From: Takakia lepidozioides
Taxonomy: Eukaryota; Streptophyta; Takakiopsida; Takakiales; Takakiaceae
Length of the DNA stretch: 64,000 bases
Reading direction: 5' to 3'
Assembly (NCBI GenBank): GCA_030704615.1
Contig: CM060731.1
Span: 80,890,756 to 80,954,755, forward strand
Under the pieces are notes generated by a model. The model ran no database searches and had not been told where the DNA came from. It worked only from the letters and a program-made list of their open reading frames with translations. The first letter of the stretch is position 1. Every line of letters begins with the position of its first letter. The position numbers were made by a program, and so were the translations under genes. This document shows, piece by piece, positions 13,901-24,975 of this stretch.

Positions 13901-15008
13901 TTGAACACTGGATGCAAAGGCACCTCCTTGCTGACATGACCCTGAAAGATAAGCACATCAACAATCATATAGCAAAATCTGGGAGAGGAATAGGTCCTCA
14001 GGGGATACTCATAAATTTGAAGTTGGAATCACATTTCCTCTGGTTTATCAAACTCTGCCTTGGGCCTTTGCGCTAAACTACTGCAAGCTTTCAAAAAGCC
14101 TCAAGTGGCCCTACTGTTATGGCAATTGGGGCGTGTATTTATAGCAATTTTAGGGGATCAATGTTGCTCGTAAACAGTAAGGTCATATACTTATCATTAC
14201 ATTTCCCATCCAGGAAAGTGGCAGAGTGTCACAGAGGAAGTTTGCATCGTCCCTGTGGAATGGAGTTAACACCTAGAGTTCAAACGTGTGCATGTGCCCA
14301 GACTTCACCAATTCATCCAGGAGAATATAAAAAGTGGGACAGAGGATATGTACCCGAGCATGTGTTAAACATTTCGCAATCCGTTATGCATTGCTACAAA
14401 GTGAGAGACCGACAAAGAGCGAGGTTGGGAGAAGGAGAGAGACAAAGAGGGAGGTAACAGAATCAAACCGTCTGCAAGTCAGCCTCCGTATACAGACACA
14501 GCGACACAGATAAAGCTCCACTGGAATGCACAGCGAAATTTACACCTTCTTCGCACGCTGTGGCACCATAAGGTAAGGGCCGCCCGCGAAGGGGCGGCCC
14601 ACAGATAAGGCCAGACCCTTCCTTGTACTCAGTCTCCGCATTAGCACTATCCGAACTGATTCCAGCCACCCCACAGATAGTCCGCAGCACTGCAATCTCC
14701 TTTCCACACTTTCTTCTTCTTCTAATGGCATTCCCACCTTCATCTCTTTTCAACTGTACACACTCCTTTCCCTTCAAGACTCCACCCGCCTGTCTTCGCT
14801 CCGCTCTCCCATTACACAACACCACACATGATGCCGGGTTCCTGCTGCCACCAATAATTCCCGTGCTCGCTTTCGTGCACAAACCTCTTCCGGAAACAGC
14901 ATTGCATGAATCTTTAACCGCATAAGATACATATTCACCAATTACAATCACCCTACCTCTGCCTCCAATGCCTCCCAGCATACCGCTGCTCTCAATCCTT
15001 CTCAACAT
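4948..15008 (-). CDS. ISA1: Isoamylase-type starch-debranching enzyme (ISA1-like), 18 exons
   Basis: Debranching enzyme (glycoside hydrolase family 13) that hydrolyses alpha-1,6 branches of glucan during amylopectin crystallisation in plastids. Exons on the minus strand: 14469-15008, 13759-13941, 13196-13288, 12829-12981, 12418-12509, 12100-12241, 11601-11708, 10938-11023, 10600-10671, 9945-10077, 9466-9552, 9090-9182, 8621-8779, 8144-8227, 7139-7219, 6641-6723, 5842-5959, 4948-5211. All introns are GT-AG and phases match, giving 856 codons. The first 110-120 residues look like a transit peptide plus linker. A CBM48 start follows ([20 protein letters not shown]). The catalytic regions are visible: [10 protein letters not shown] (exon 7), GFRFDLASI with the nucleophile Asp (exon 9), AEAWD with the acid/base Glu (exon 11) and TAHDGF (exon 13). 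ATG 15008 is the first Met after an in-frame stop; 14981 is an alternative start. Known plant ISA1 proteins are about 780-810 residues, so the N-terminus here is somewhat long. No break was found. Confidence 0.95.
7571..7850 (+). repeat. Three tandem copies of a dispersed intronic repeat
   Basis: Copies start at about 7571, 7635 and 7735. Each begins GAATGTACTC and continues through a conserved core (CTTGTGGCCAT, then CCCAGTTT). The third copy extends furthest, to ACAGAAACTACCTTTGTCAG. All lie in the intron between ISA1 exons 14 and 15. A fourth, inverted copy lies in another intron of the same gene at 10731-10831. The family is unclassified; a SINE or MITE fragment is possible. Confidence 0.65.
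8054..8075 (+). repeat. (GA)n microsatellite in an ISA1 intron
   Basis: Short run of GA dinucleotides between ISA1 exons 14 and 15. A similar shorter run lies at 13725-13739 in the intron between exons 2 and 3. Confidence 0.8.
10731..10831 (-). repeat. Inverted copy of the 7.6-kb intronic repeat
   Basis: On the minus strand it reads GAATGCACCCAGGAGATG, then the CTTGGCGGCCACAGACCGC core and CCCAGTTTGGGC, matching the unit at 7735-7850 in order and spacing with scattered mismatches. It lies in the intron between ISA1 exons 8 and 9. Confidence 0.65.
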
Positions 15009-15337
15009 CGCATCATCCCCGCTTCCTCCAAAGGCCAACGAAATCAAACCCTAGAAACTAGAAATGTTCACCGCATTTCTTGGCTGCTGCTACCAATTCT
15101 CTTCCTCGCAACCAAGAATCCACTAGTTCTTCGTATGGTACGGAAGCGGGCATTCGGAGCCACCGGTAGTACCAGTCGACCCGGCTGACTACAGCCGGTC
15201 GTCCGTCCCAACTGGACGACACGTGTTCGGACGTGGTGTAATTCTTTCTCCTCGTGCGAATAAAGGATGCCTAGAGCCGTAGGCCTAGTCACCGCCATGA
15301 CTGTTCCACACCAATTCACTTTCAGTGAATGCTCATG

Positions 15338-17300
15338 TACCGTACTTTACCTAGCTTACCGTCCCTTATAAACCGTTTAGGCATTTTTGCCCCTGATAAT
15401 TATTAAAAACCAAACAAACTGCTTAGGCACGTTTCTCAAACCATTTCTCATATTACTTAAGGCATCTTCATGCTATAAGTTTTTTGAATTAGGCACATGA
15501 GAAGAGAAAACATTTATGATGAGATTATTTATGAGATCATGATGATTAGCGAGCAGGATGAATATGATGACATTATCAAGGCCTTTCGAAGTTAGATGGA
15601 GCTCTCGCAAATAGGGTAGAAGCACAGTTCTCTTGACACATGTGCCCCATAGTGGCGTTCAAAGTGCGCCCATGGTGCAAGAAAGTATGCCCAGTTTTGG
15701 AACGAGTCAGCGCCATGATAGGCCAGCAAGCATACCCAAATGAACTACAATACACCATTCGTGAAATCACTTAACACTCAAATTACCCTAGGTAGATGAA
15801 CTTTACTGAAAATTGTTCCAACTACAAAATGTTGGGGCTCATCAAGAGCTTTCCAATGGTATCTTTATTTCCTAAAATGGTTAAAATGGTTAAAGTCCAA
15901 GGTACCAAATGATCAATATATCTTGTACACCGTGATGGGCCCACTTGTTTTACCCTTAGATTGCTATAGGTAGATGTCCTCTAATGAAAATTGCTCCAAC
16001 TACAAAAAGATGGGCCACGTTAAGCGCATTCCAATGGTATTTTTGGTTTTTTTTTTGTTACCATCTCAGGTAGAAAAGATATTAATGAGATATGAATGAG
16101 TCATGATAGGAACAAGCTGTGCCATAGGCTGACATTGACATCCTCTTCTTCTATCCACTTTTAATAGCAGATAAAGTCAGAATCTCGTTTAACTTTCAAC
16201 TAAGAAAAGTTGTGTTATCTTAAGAGCTTTCTGTTAAGATATTACATGATCTCATAGGTTAAAAGCACAAAAAGTTATTACATTTACCTTTTCCTGCGCC
16301 ATGAAGAGTGCTTCTACCCTAGATTGGGATTTGTAGGAAGTTATTTATTTCCGCACGCATATATTTGTATTGATTTCAGGTTGAGCATGCTCATGCTCAC
16401 ACAAGCAAATATTAAGGATATTCCCTAGATGCCTTTTGAATATTCTCCAACGAAACTAAAATTGAGAAACTAAAAACTTTGCGAAACTTTTTTTAACTGC
16501 TCACATAGGCCCTCATAGCATCACTTAAGAAACAAGTAACAGCTATACACGATAAACATGTTACCCTATAGGCGTGGGGTTTCCTCACGTTATGCGAACC
16601 GGATACCCCAAAAAACCCCATAAAAACAAAAATCGTGATTTTCAGTCCGGGTATCAGTTTAAGCCCTAGAAAAGTTATTTCGCACTGAGAAAATAAATCT
16701 GAAGGTACTCATATGCACCGTGCCTGTTAACATGTAATTCCTATGACCGCGGTTTGAGAACATTTAACCGCTATGACCGCGGGTTGTGCTCACGCTGTGC
16801 TCCCCTATCAATTTTTGTTCAATGAAATTTTCATCTTATTACAAACAACATAGATAAGAAGCTTGAAAGTTTTGCTGGAATTTTTAGGCATTAGGCACTT
16901 TCGTCCCATAATTTCCGTGCAATTAGGCCAAAATTTGAAAAATTCCCAAAACGTGTTAGGCACTTTCAATTTGAATTAATTATCGCCTAAATGGTTGATA
17001 AGGGACGGTATCAGGAACTTATGCGCCTAATAATTAATAGAAATGGAATAGTATTAGGCAGATTCGTTTTTATTATTTAGGCACCTCACCTAGGTAATTT
17101 CCAAACATACAGTCGACCCTATTGTTGAGGTAATTTTCTTTTAAGAAAAACATAATGGTTTTGAAAATAGATTTCAGCAATTAGGCACTTCTCAGGAAGT
17201 CTTTTCCAAGTTTTAGGCACATTTTCCAAAAAAGTTCTAAATTTAATTAGGCACTTGATTTTGAATTAATTATTGCCTAGTAAGCTAGGTAAGTACGGTA
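15338..17300. mobile_element. Non-autonomous DNA transposon with TIRs and TTAGGCAC motif clusters
   Basis: The left end reads TACCGTACTTTACCTAGCTT. The reverse complement of the right end reads TACCGTACTTACCTAGCTTA. These are near-identical terminal inverted repeats of at least 25 bp. The flanks are GCTCATG (15331-15337) and GCTCATA (17301-17307), a 6-bp perfect or 7-bp imperfect target duplication. Both subterminal regions carry many TTAGGCA/TTAGGCAC motifs: four on the left (15376-15495) and about ten on the right (16886-17275). Such clusters are commonly transposase-binding sites. Part of the left TIR recurs inverted at about 16988-17013. Two diverged internal copies of a roughly 90-bp unit (ATGAAAATTG.TCCAACTACAAA) occur at 15778-15860 and 15949-16045. 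There is no long reading frame, so it is presumably mobilised in trans. I cannot assign a superfamily. Confidence 0.75.
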
Positions 17301-17523
17301 GCTCATATAGCGACGGTGAAAATCTAGCAGTTAAATTTCATTGTTTTTACTAATGCTGATAAAGGATAAAGTTTCCAGTGGATTTACAGAACCTACTGCT
17401 CAACAAACAGCCCATCGAGGGGCCAATGGACAGTTTGAAGGCACATGTTGAAGCATTGAACCCAAGATCACCTAGGATATGCACAGGCAAGGCACAAATA
17501 CCCAAACACTGGGCTAACGTCCT

Positions 17524-17845
17524 TGTCGTGACATACATATCGCTACACAACTACATCATTGTCCAAAACCACACAACACATGTGCACACCAAACACTAGT
17601 CTATCACTAGTCCACCACTAATGCACCACTAGTCCACCACTAGGCTGTCACTAGCCACCACTAGTGCAGCCACTAGTCTAACCATTAGGCTGTCACTAGC
17701 CACCACTAGAGCAGCCACTAGTCCATCACTAGGCTACCACTAACCACCACTAGTGCAGCCACTAGTCCACCACTAGGTTGCCACTAGCCACCACTAGTGT
17801 AGCCACTAGTCCATCACTAGGCTGTCACTAGTCCATCACAATGAT
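17524..17845. repeat. CACTAG minisatellite, copy 1, with unique leader
   Basis: A leader (TCGTGACATACATATCGCTA onward) is followed from about 17595 by a degenerate array of 9-12-bp units such as CCACCACTAGTGCAGCCACT. The same leader and array recur at 18162-18415, so leader plus array is a direct duplication about 640 bp apart. Confidence 0.8.
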
Positions 17846-18161
17846 AAGGAAATGAATGATACAAGCACACAAGCTCTCTCAAACTCACATACTTGCACAT
17901 GAAAACATCACTCATATATTAAGTCGAGCCAAGTGCACCACACGCCATGGGGAATCCACACTACGGCGTCATAGCTAGACGCGGTGAGGCTCAACTCGAG
18001 AAAGATGAGCCCACCGCGATCTGCCGTGAAGATAACAACGTCAGGTGCCCAAACATGTATTGGCCCGTGGATTGACACTTAGGTCAATCCCAAATGTCAA
18101 TATATAAAAGCTAGTTATTTCCTAGCTAACTTCACACTAGTGGTAAAATAAGCTGACAACT
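17846..18161. other. Spacer between the two CACTAG arrays
   Basis: No coding frame is seen. It holds a TATA-like stretch (TATATAAAAG at 18101-18110, plus strand). It may be part of a long terminal repeat belonging to the adjacent gypsy remnant, but no LTR ends could be proved. Confidence 0.3.
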
Positions 18162-18415
18162 GTCGTGCACATACATATCGCTACATAACTACATCGCTAT
18201 CCAAAACTACACAACATATGTGCACACCAAACACTAGTTTATCACTAGTGCACCACTAGTCCATCACTAGGCTGCCACTAGCCACCACTAGTGCTGCCAC
18301 TAGTCCAACCACTAGGTTGTCACTAGTGCAGCCACTAGTGCAACCACTAGCCACCACTAGTTCAACCATTAGGCTGCCACTAGCCACCACTAGTACAGCC
18401 ACTAGTCCATCACAA
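18162..18415. repeat. CACTAG minisatellite, copy 2, with leader
   Basis: Second copy of the leader (GTCGTGCACATACATATCGC) followed by an array of CACTAG-containing units. It is separated from copy 1 by about 315 bp of non-repetitive DNA. Confidence 0.8.
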
Positions 18416-18674
18416 TCGCCCCCCTAGCTGGCGCTTAGGTCACTCTAAGTCCAGATAACCACAAGATGTGATAGTGGCCATAGCCTCACTAAATCCTCCA
18501 CCACTGTCTCTACTACACTCAAACTTGATAGATCAAGAGGCCGGGTACAAGAGTTGTCCCATCGTTAGTCGCCGTCTTGCAATCTGTGAACTTGAGCCTG
18601 AGATCTCGGGTATTGACTCCTATGAGCTTGGCCTCCCATGTCTTGTTAGCTGCCACTAGTCATATCCACTGCCA

Positions 18675-20530
18675 CTATCTTAAGCAGTGTGGACATAACC
18701 AATCTCCATTAGGAACCCTCTCAAGAGGTGGTGTCAAGCATGCCATGTGCCAACCTCTTGAGCATCGATCAACACCAGCATAGTGGCGGCACCACGAGCA
18801 TGCCCACATAGCATGCAACGCAATCCTGCAGGTACCACTGCAAGGTTGGGATCTATGTCATCTTGACCCTCCAGAATCAACACTCCTGAAGGCAACACCT
18901 CCCTGACCCTTAGAATCACAAGTCCTGTTGTGACATCCAAGGTCGTAGGCGCTGTCTGCTGCAGATACACATAGTCCCCAGGGTGGAAACGCCGAACACC
19001 TGGCCAATATTCCCCTCCACGTATACTGACATACCTCAATGTGTCTCGGTGTTGGGCAATAGCAAGATTCTCAAAAGAAATAAGCATGACTCTCTTGAAC
19101 AACTCTGCCTGCTGGGCACATGCTTGTATCCACACATCCGGATCATCAAGGTTAAGGACTACTGCAACCTCCCTGCAAATAGATACAGGCAAATCCGGCT
19201 CTCGGCCAAAGATAAGGAAATATGGTGAGAAGGAGGCAAGTGATGCTTGCTTGCTAAACCTGTAGCCCATGGCTAACCAAGGTACCTGAAGATCCCAATC
19301 TCCTAGGTGTCCCTTTTGCAAGCCATACTTGCGCAAACCCCTCTTCACTGTCTGAACCACTCTCTCTGCCAAGCCATCGGCCTCGGGATGATCCCGAGAA
19401 GTGGTACGGTGGTCTATCAAGGCTTTATCACACAAAGCCTGAAACTCCCCCAAGAACTCTCTCCCTTGGTCCATGAGTTCCTCAGCTGGAGCACCGAATC
19501 GGCTAAGCACACGATCCAGGAATACATACGCAGCCCCTCACTAGCCTTGTCAGGCAATGGAACCAACTCAATCCACTTGGAAAAGTGTTCCACCATCGCC
19601 AACACATATCTGTGGTGGCGCATCGTCAGTGGCAACGGCCCTGCGAAGTCAAGACTCCACCTGTAGCCCAATCCCATGATGGGTAAATGATGCAATTGTG
19701 GTGTAGGGGCGTTGAATGAAACACACACCCTGTCACACACCATGCACCTAGCCACAAATTGTTGCACTTCTGTGTGCATACCACGCCACCAATACTGCCC
19801 CTGCAAGTAGACTATGAGTGCGTCGCACTCCAAAATGCCCCAACTCCTCATGGGCATGCCGCACTAACCATGCACGCTGTGTTGGGTGAGGCACGATCCT
19901 CACCCGACCATCCTCCCACACTCGAAGCAGGTGTATCCCCTCCCACTTGAACCTCTTGGCTCGTTGTAGGATCTGATCCATCTCCTTGGCATCACACTAG
20001 CTGCCGTGTCTCCAGTGCGGAGGTAGTCCAATACAACCGAATCCTCATGTATATCTCTGGCACCACCTGGCTCATCACTAGCCTCAGGGTCCTCAGACAC
20101 GCCGTCTATAGTCATCCCTGTTGTAGGTCCAACCTGACCTCCCGATGCCAAGATATACAAAAAGGCAGATGCATGCCATCGCAACACCATCTCCTCGTCC
20201 ATCTCACCATGCCACTGAGCTCCAGTGTCATCCTGCTGGCTCGTGCATGGATTGCGACTCAATCCATCCGCATCCCTACTGACCAAACCTGGTTGATGCA
20301 CAACCTGAAAGTCATACTCCTGGAGTATAAGTGCCCACCGTGCAAGTTTCCCCATAAACATGTCTAACTCCATCGACCACTTGAGTGGCTGGTGATCCAT
20401 GACAAGGGTGAAGATATTGTCGTATAGATAGCACATGAAGTGTGTCACGGCCGACACTGCAGCTAAGCACTCAACTGCAACCTTAAGTCCAACAAATTTA
20501 TAGGTAGAGGACGCGTCCCATGGTTGCTAT
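18675..20530 (-). mobile_element. 5'-truncated Ty3/gypsy pol: RNase H, integrase and C-terminal PHD finger
   Basis: In minus-strand order: the RNase H end (LVMDHQPLKWSMEL, then VVHQPGLVSRDADGLSRNP) at about 20240-20460; the integrase HHCC zinc finger (HAHEELGHFGVRRTH, then CMVCDRVCV) near 19740-19915; and the integrase core with RWSLDFAGPLP, LMDQGREFLGEFQ and HPEADGLAERVVQTVK, which keeps the D, D and E positions. A C-terminal barrel-like segment follows (RFHPGDYVYL). The tail has CMLCGHARGAATMLV, then in the next frame RCSRGWHMACLTPPLERV and WLCPHC, ending at the stop 18675. This is a PHD zinc-finger pattern interrupted by a one-base loss that removes one zinc-binding Cys. Further frameshifts occur near 19500, 19850 and 19980. 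Reverse transcriptase, protease and gag are missing, so the element is dead. Gypsy family and the D/D/E triad are certain; PHD is very likely. Confidence 0.85.
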
Positions 20531-20815
20531 GCCGCAACCTCATGAGCAGTACTCCCTGCCTAATCAGTCAATGACAAGGCCTCATCCTGCCCCATCATCT
20601 CATCCTTGAGGACCTCCTCAACCCGAGAAGAATCCCCAACCTCATCCATCACAGCCGCCTTGGCTGCCAACTCCCTCTGATTCTCGAGCACCTCCCACGT
20701 GTGCCATGGATGTCTACACCTCGTGGTCCTCACCGGCTCGCCCCCACTCACTGCCTGTACTGTCTCGGTAGGCAGAGAGACCATCAAGGGAAGTGCACTC
20801 CACACTCTACGTTGC

Positions 20816-23673
20816 TCAGCCATAGCCAAGCTGATAATCCAAGTCAAGCAATTGAGATCCATTTGTTTTCGGCCAGAATCCCTCAAACAGATGAATACAC
20901 TCGAGAGCTTCTGGAATTGCCTTATCCAGCTCGGCGAGAATGTTTCCCTAGTACTGCTCAAATTGTTCCATTCGACCTCTGTAATGATCGTCAAGCATCA
21001 TTCCTTTCGTCCCAAAAATCCCTATATTTTTTTATTCCATTCTTAATGAATGACTGTTTTTCGAAGGAGTTGTCCCCGACTCCCCAGATAGGTCTCCTTG
21101 GAACGGCGTCTGGGTCTCCTTCAGGGAGCTTGGGAGTCCCGTCAGGATTGGACTTCCATATCTTCACGCTATTGTTTGTTGGAAGCCAATCCGAATCAGT
21201 AGCGGACTTCTTGTACTTCATGACGGGCCAGTCCTCCGCATCCTTAATAAAACAAAAGACGTGCATCTCCGAAATCCCGACCAACGCCTCCTTTCCATCC
21301 AAAATATAGCCCTTTATGTACAAAATTCTTGAAATAACCTCCTGAATAATCTGTGGAATGAATTGCAGATCTTGCGAGGTCATAAATGACCTCATCAAAT
21401 CCGAAAGAATGTAGGTGCTTTGTTCCTTTAGCTTCTTCGAAAGGTAGCTGAAGAACCCGTCGATGTCCTCATGGGTGTGTCCGACCATTAGAAACCCTAG
21501 CTGGATCTCTTCAAAAACATCTTTGGCGGTTAGGAGGGATAGAAAAGCAAGCATCCATCTGTTCTTATTGTCCTTCGCGGGGTTGTCCATTTGCAAGTAC
21601 AGTCTTCTCGGAAATGGACGAGCATCACGTTTGTCTTCCGGCCTGCATGGTTTAAGAGCATCCAAACATCTCAATTTACCTCTTAAAAGTGATTTGAAAA
21701 ACTCATTTTGAAGTCGGTAATCAAAAATGTTCCTGGACTCGCGACAGGTTGGCTTACGTGCCAAAGAACCAATTGTAAAGTTTGAATTAAATCCCTTCTA
21801 GAACTCAAGAGAATACTGACCATAAGCTCCATCACCGTGTCCGTGCGTGACCATTCCCGTTAGTGAAACTGGAAGCTGATCCAATCCAGAAATCATCTTG
21901 TTTGGAGTCTGGAGCCTTGGAATAGTTGTTTTCCTATGATCCATTTTGTCGTGAATAATACAGAGAAACTCCTCCGGAATCATAACAGTCTTTTCCCCCC
22001 TTTTGGTGCCTCAAATGTTTATCAAGCGCTCGTTTGTGTGTCACCTGTTCCGCACTTCTCTTGACAGACTTTCTGATCAGGTCCTTTAACATCTCACACT
22101 CCGTGCACTTTGCAAATGTGCTCCCAGTTTTATGAACCTCCACGTTAGGAAATATCCGACTCCGGATGCGGCTAACAACCGACTGCGAGACTCCTTCCAA
22201 CCCGAAAAGTCTATTCGTCTGTTACAATAAGGAAGGGTCAGGAAAGGAATGTCCACTGGACAATGGAGGTTCATGAAACTAGAACCACAGTCCAAAGAGA
22301 CAAAATCGAAGGGAGGGTCATCCACATTGAATCAAAAAAAACTTCCAGGAATGAAATTGAAGAATGGAGATTTCATACCTCGTTGGACTCGTCTCGTATT
22401 CGCTTCCAGTTCATTTTAGGTGGTAAGACTCTCAAAGTATCCCTCCTTCCCTCCCCAATGCATCTTGTCTTATGGGGGCATGAGGTCAGTATTTCCGTTG
22501 ATAATGGACATAATGTTACCCTCTGCCTGAAGCGTCCGTGGGCGTGGCCTCTTCACTCCACGGTTCCCATGGAGACTTGACAACCAACCCTGTTTACTCA
22601 ACTTTTTGTACTCTATGTATGTGGACCTGCCAATTCCATGAATTGTCCACCAAGCCGTCTCACAAATATCTACACCCTCAATCGTAACGTATGCCCTGCG
22701 AGAGGTCCCTTCCAGCATGTGAAGTCGTTTTGAAACATTTAGTCCATGTTCTCTCCTCTCATCGAAAGTGGATCCCCAAAACGAAGTACGGATAGCCAAG
22801 GTTTTTTGCCAATCGAAATATTGACAGAAGTGAAGTCTGCAGCAAGGTTTGCTGCTCACGGATCGGACTCCTCCAGAGTAAGATTCTTCATTCTTTTTTT
22901 GGAGTGTTCAAAATCAAGATCCCTCTTCTTCCTCGTAAAATGCCGATACGCCATTTTCTTCACACCTGCCTCGTGATCTTCGTACAAGATACTGTCAGAA
23001 GATCTAATAAAATTCTCCAGATCATTTGAGAGTAGTCTCCCACTTTCCAAAAGTCGTGTTTTTATTAAAGGTTATTTTACAAGAGACATCAAAGATCCAG
23101 ATCCTCCAGAAAGTATTCTGGTGACAAGAACTCCAACATCATCCTCTCCCAGTTTGTCATTGAGGATCACCTCGTCCGGAATGCAGGCTTGAATCCTCCC
23201 CTCGAACAGTGCACCCCCATCATCACTCAACAGTACGCACTGCAAGTTTCTCCAGTTGTTTCTTCCAAGTCCTCCGCGCTCGGATTCTCGGAACTCTTTG
23301 ATGGTATGTGGTTTGATTCATCCTCGTCGACGTCAGAATTTTCGGCAGTATACCTTCTCTCCGGCGTAAAATCAAGATTCATGTCATGCCCTCCTTGATA
23401 CTCGTTATTCTCCGCATGAACTTCGCCAACATTCCACACCACCGGGGTCCCAATGGCCTTCTTCAAGGTGTTAACATCCATATGTCCATAAGGAAGAGTA
23501 CATAATGAGTTTGCTTCATCATAGGAGATGAGAACCACTGAAATGGTTGAGGAAGATAATTGGTGTCCATAACAGGTCCCAACCCCGGAGACATTAAGGC
23601 AGTCCCCAGTTGCTACTGGAGATGAAGATCCGGGAAGAGTAAGAAACACTCTGTGACCAATCTCTAAGCTCAT
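20816..23673 (-). pseudogene. DUF7869-like gene with DDE-transposase-like motifs, disrupted
   Basis: Read from ATG 23673 on the minus strand, several frames join into one protein. The first ~150 residues are unrecognised (MSLEIGHRVFLTL...). Then come SSKPCCRLHFCQYFDW, an ICETAWWTIHGIGRS segment, an intron 22219-22378 (GT-AG), and a CTECEMLKDL motif. IIHDKMDH (21937-21954), LYLQMDNPAKDNKNRW (near 21590) and FLMVGHTHEDIDGFFSYL (near 21470) resemble the D, D and E blocks of RNase H-fold transposases. From memory this arrangement is that of the DUF7869 family, widespread in eukaryotes and of unknown function. Breaks: frameshifts near 23225, 22857, 22475 (a C run), 22000 (a G/A run) and 20990; in-frame TAG at 21798-21800 and another near the C-terminus; last stop TGA 20816. 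The 3' end abuts the gypsy remnant. A transposase role is my inference. Confidence 0.7.
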
Positions 23674-23939
23674 GATCACCGGAACCTCCACTGCACACAC
23701 GAGGTTCAAGAAACTGAAAACCCCTCCGTAACGACCTTACTCACAGTAATAAGCAGTATGAGTTAAAACTCTATTCAGAGATGAATCAATACAAAGAAAG
23801 AAATACCCTCGCATATGAACGTTTCAAAGAAGTAGAATAGAAATGGAATTACTGTTTGGTCTGGAACATGTCATGTGAAGATTGAGTCTAATTATATAAC
23901 CTCCACTGTACAGTGAAGGTTGCATGAGATACAGATGAA

Positions 23940-24020
23940 AAAAGTCGGACGGATGAATACTAGTGGATGAATATGGTTACGTGGATGAATAATTGTAATG
24001 ACGGATGAATGTGAGCATTG
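23940..24020 (+). repeat. Short GGATGAAT repeats
   Basis: The unit GGATGAAT(A/G) occurs about four times within 80 bp in the presumed leader of the minus-strand DUF7869-like gene. No function can be assigned. Confidence 0.5.
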
Positions 24021-24387
24021 ACGCGACTGTCCAGTGGAGATCCACGACTTGATGGATGGTAGAATACGGAAATTGGAGAGATAGACAAATACAGCGAAAG
24101 GAGAGTATTGGACTATAATTTCTAAACGTGCAGATGAGAAATAAGTAGATTTTCCTGTAGACTATCGAAAACACATAGATGTCATAACATTTCCTACGGA
24201 AGAAAATGAAGTTCACACGAGATATTATGGAAATTCAGAGAGGTACACCTGCGATGGCCACACAGGTACAGGAAGCTGAGAGAGGTGCACAATGGGCAGT
24301 GAGGTGGGAGATGACCAGAGAGCTGCGGGAAACATAATCTGCAAGTGAGAGGTATGGAGATAGAAGTTTGAACAATTTGCACTCAGA

Positions 24388-24396
24388 CCTTATATA
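24388..24396 (-). promoter_or_regulatory. TATA box upstream of the DUF7869-like gene
   Basis: The minus strand reads TATATAAGG, a good plant TATA box, about 715 bp before the likely ATG at 23673. Transcription would start near 24360. The long leader could contain an intron, since a candidate acceptor (TGTGTGCAG) lies about 20 bp upstream of the ATG. Confidence 0.45.
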
Positions 24397-24975
24397 CTAG
24401 AGGTGGAAACCAGGTTGCCCGCTGGAACCCCTCCAATGGGATAGTGCGATACATTGTCTCGTGGATCGATTTCCGGCGCCGTTGATATCCGATATGGCCA
24501 CAATCGAACGGTTTTGGATGGTGCAGGAGTGCACTCTTTGAGTGATCTCGGAAATGAGTGTCCTTTACTAGTAGAACCCTATGTCACAATTATGATGCCT
24601 GAACGATAACGGTGGTTCAAAGGTTTCGTACTCGTGCTTATAAAGTAATACATATTTCGCATTCAATGTTGTCCAAGTGGATCAAGGCCATACGCCGTTG
24701 ATAAGCGTTTCATGAAATCGTGCAGCTATGAAACTCGGCCGAGAATGCGGCGGGCGTAAATGAGTGAGAGATGAAATATTCCACGCCTTAATCCGCCGAA
24801 TGTAGACATTGTCAGGAGCAATAATTCCAAGCAGCAAAACGCCGCAAGCGGATCTGACTTGTACATTTCATTTATCGTCATGTATGGGGTGTGGGAAATA
24901 TCCCGCGAGGTTATAATTGTCAATTGATGATCCTGTGCAAGGGATCATTAACGTCATATTTTCTCGTCTCAGGGT

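Noticed and set aside
14463-15047. TTG at 15047 as the ISA1 start
   Set aside because: It is not an ATG. The first in-frame ATG after the upstream stop is at 15008.
17595-18410. CRISPR-like repetition
   Set aside because: Units are 9-12 bp and adjoin without unique spacers, and the context is plant nuclear DNA, so this is a minisatellite.
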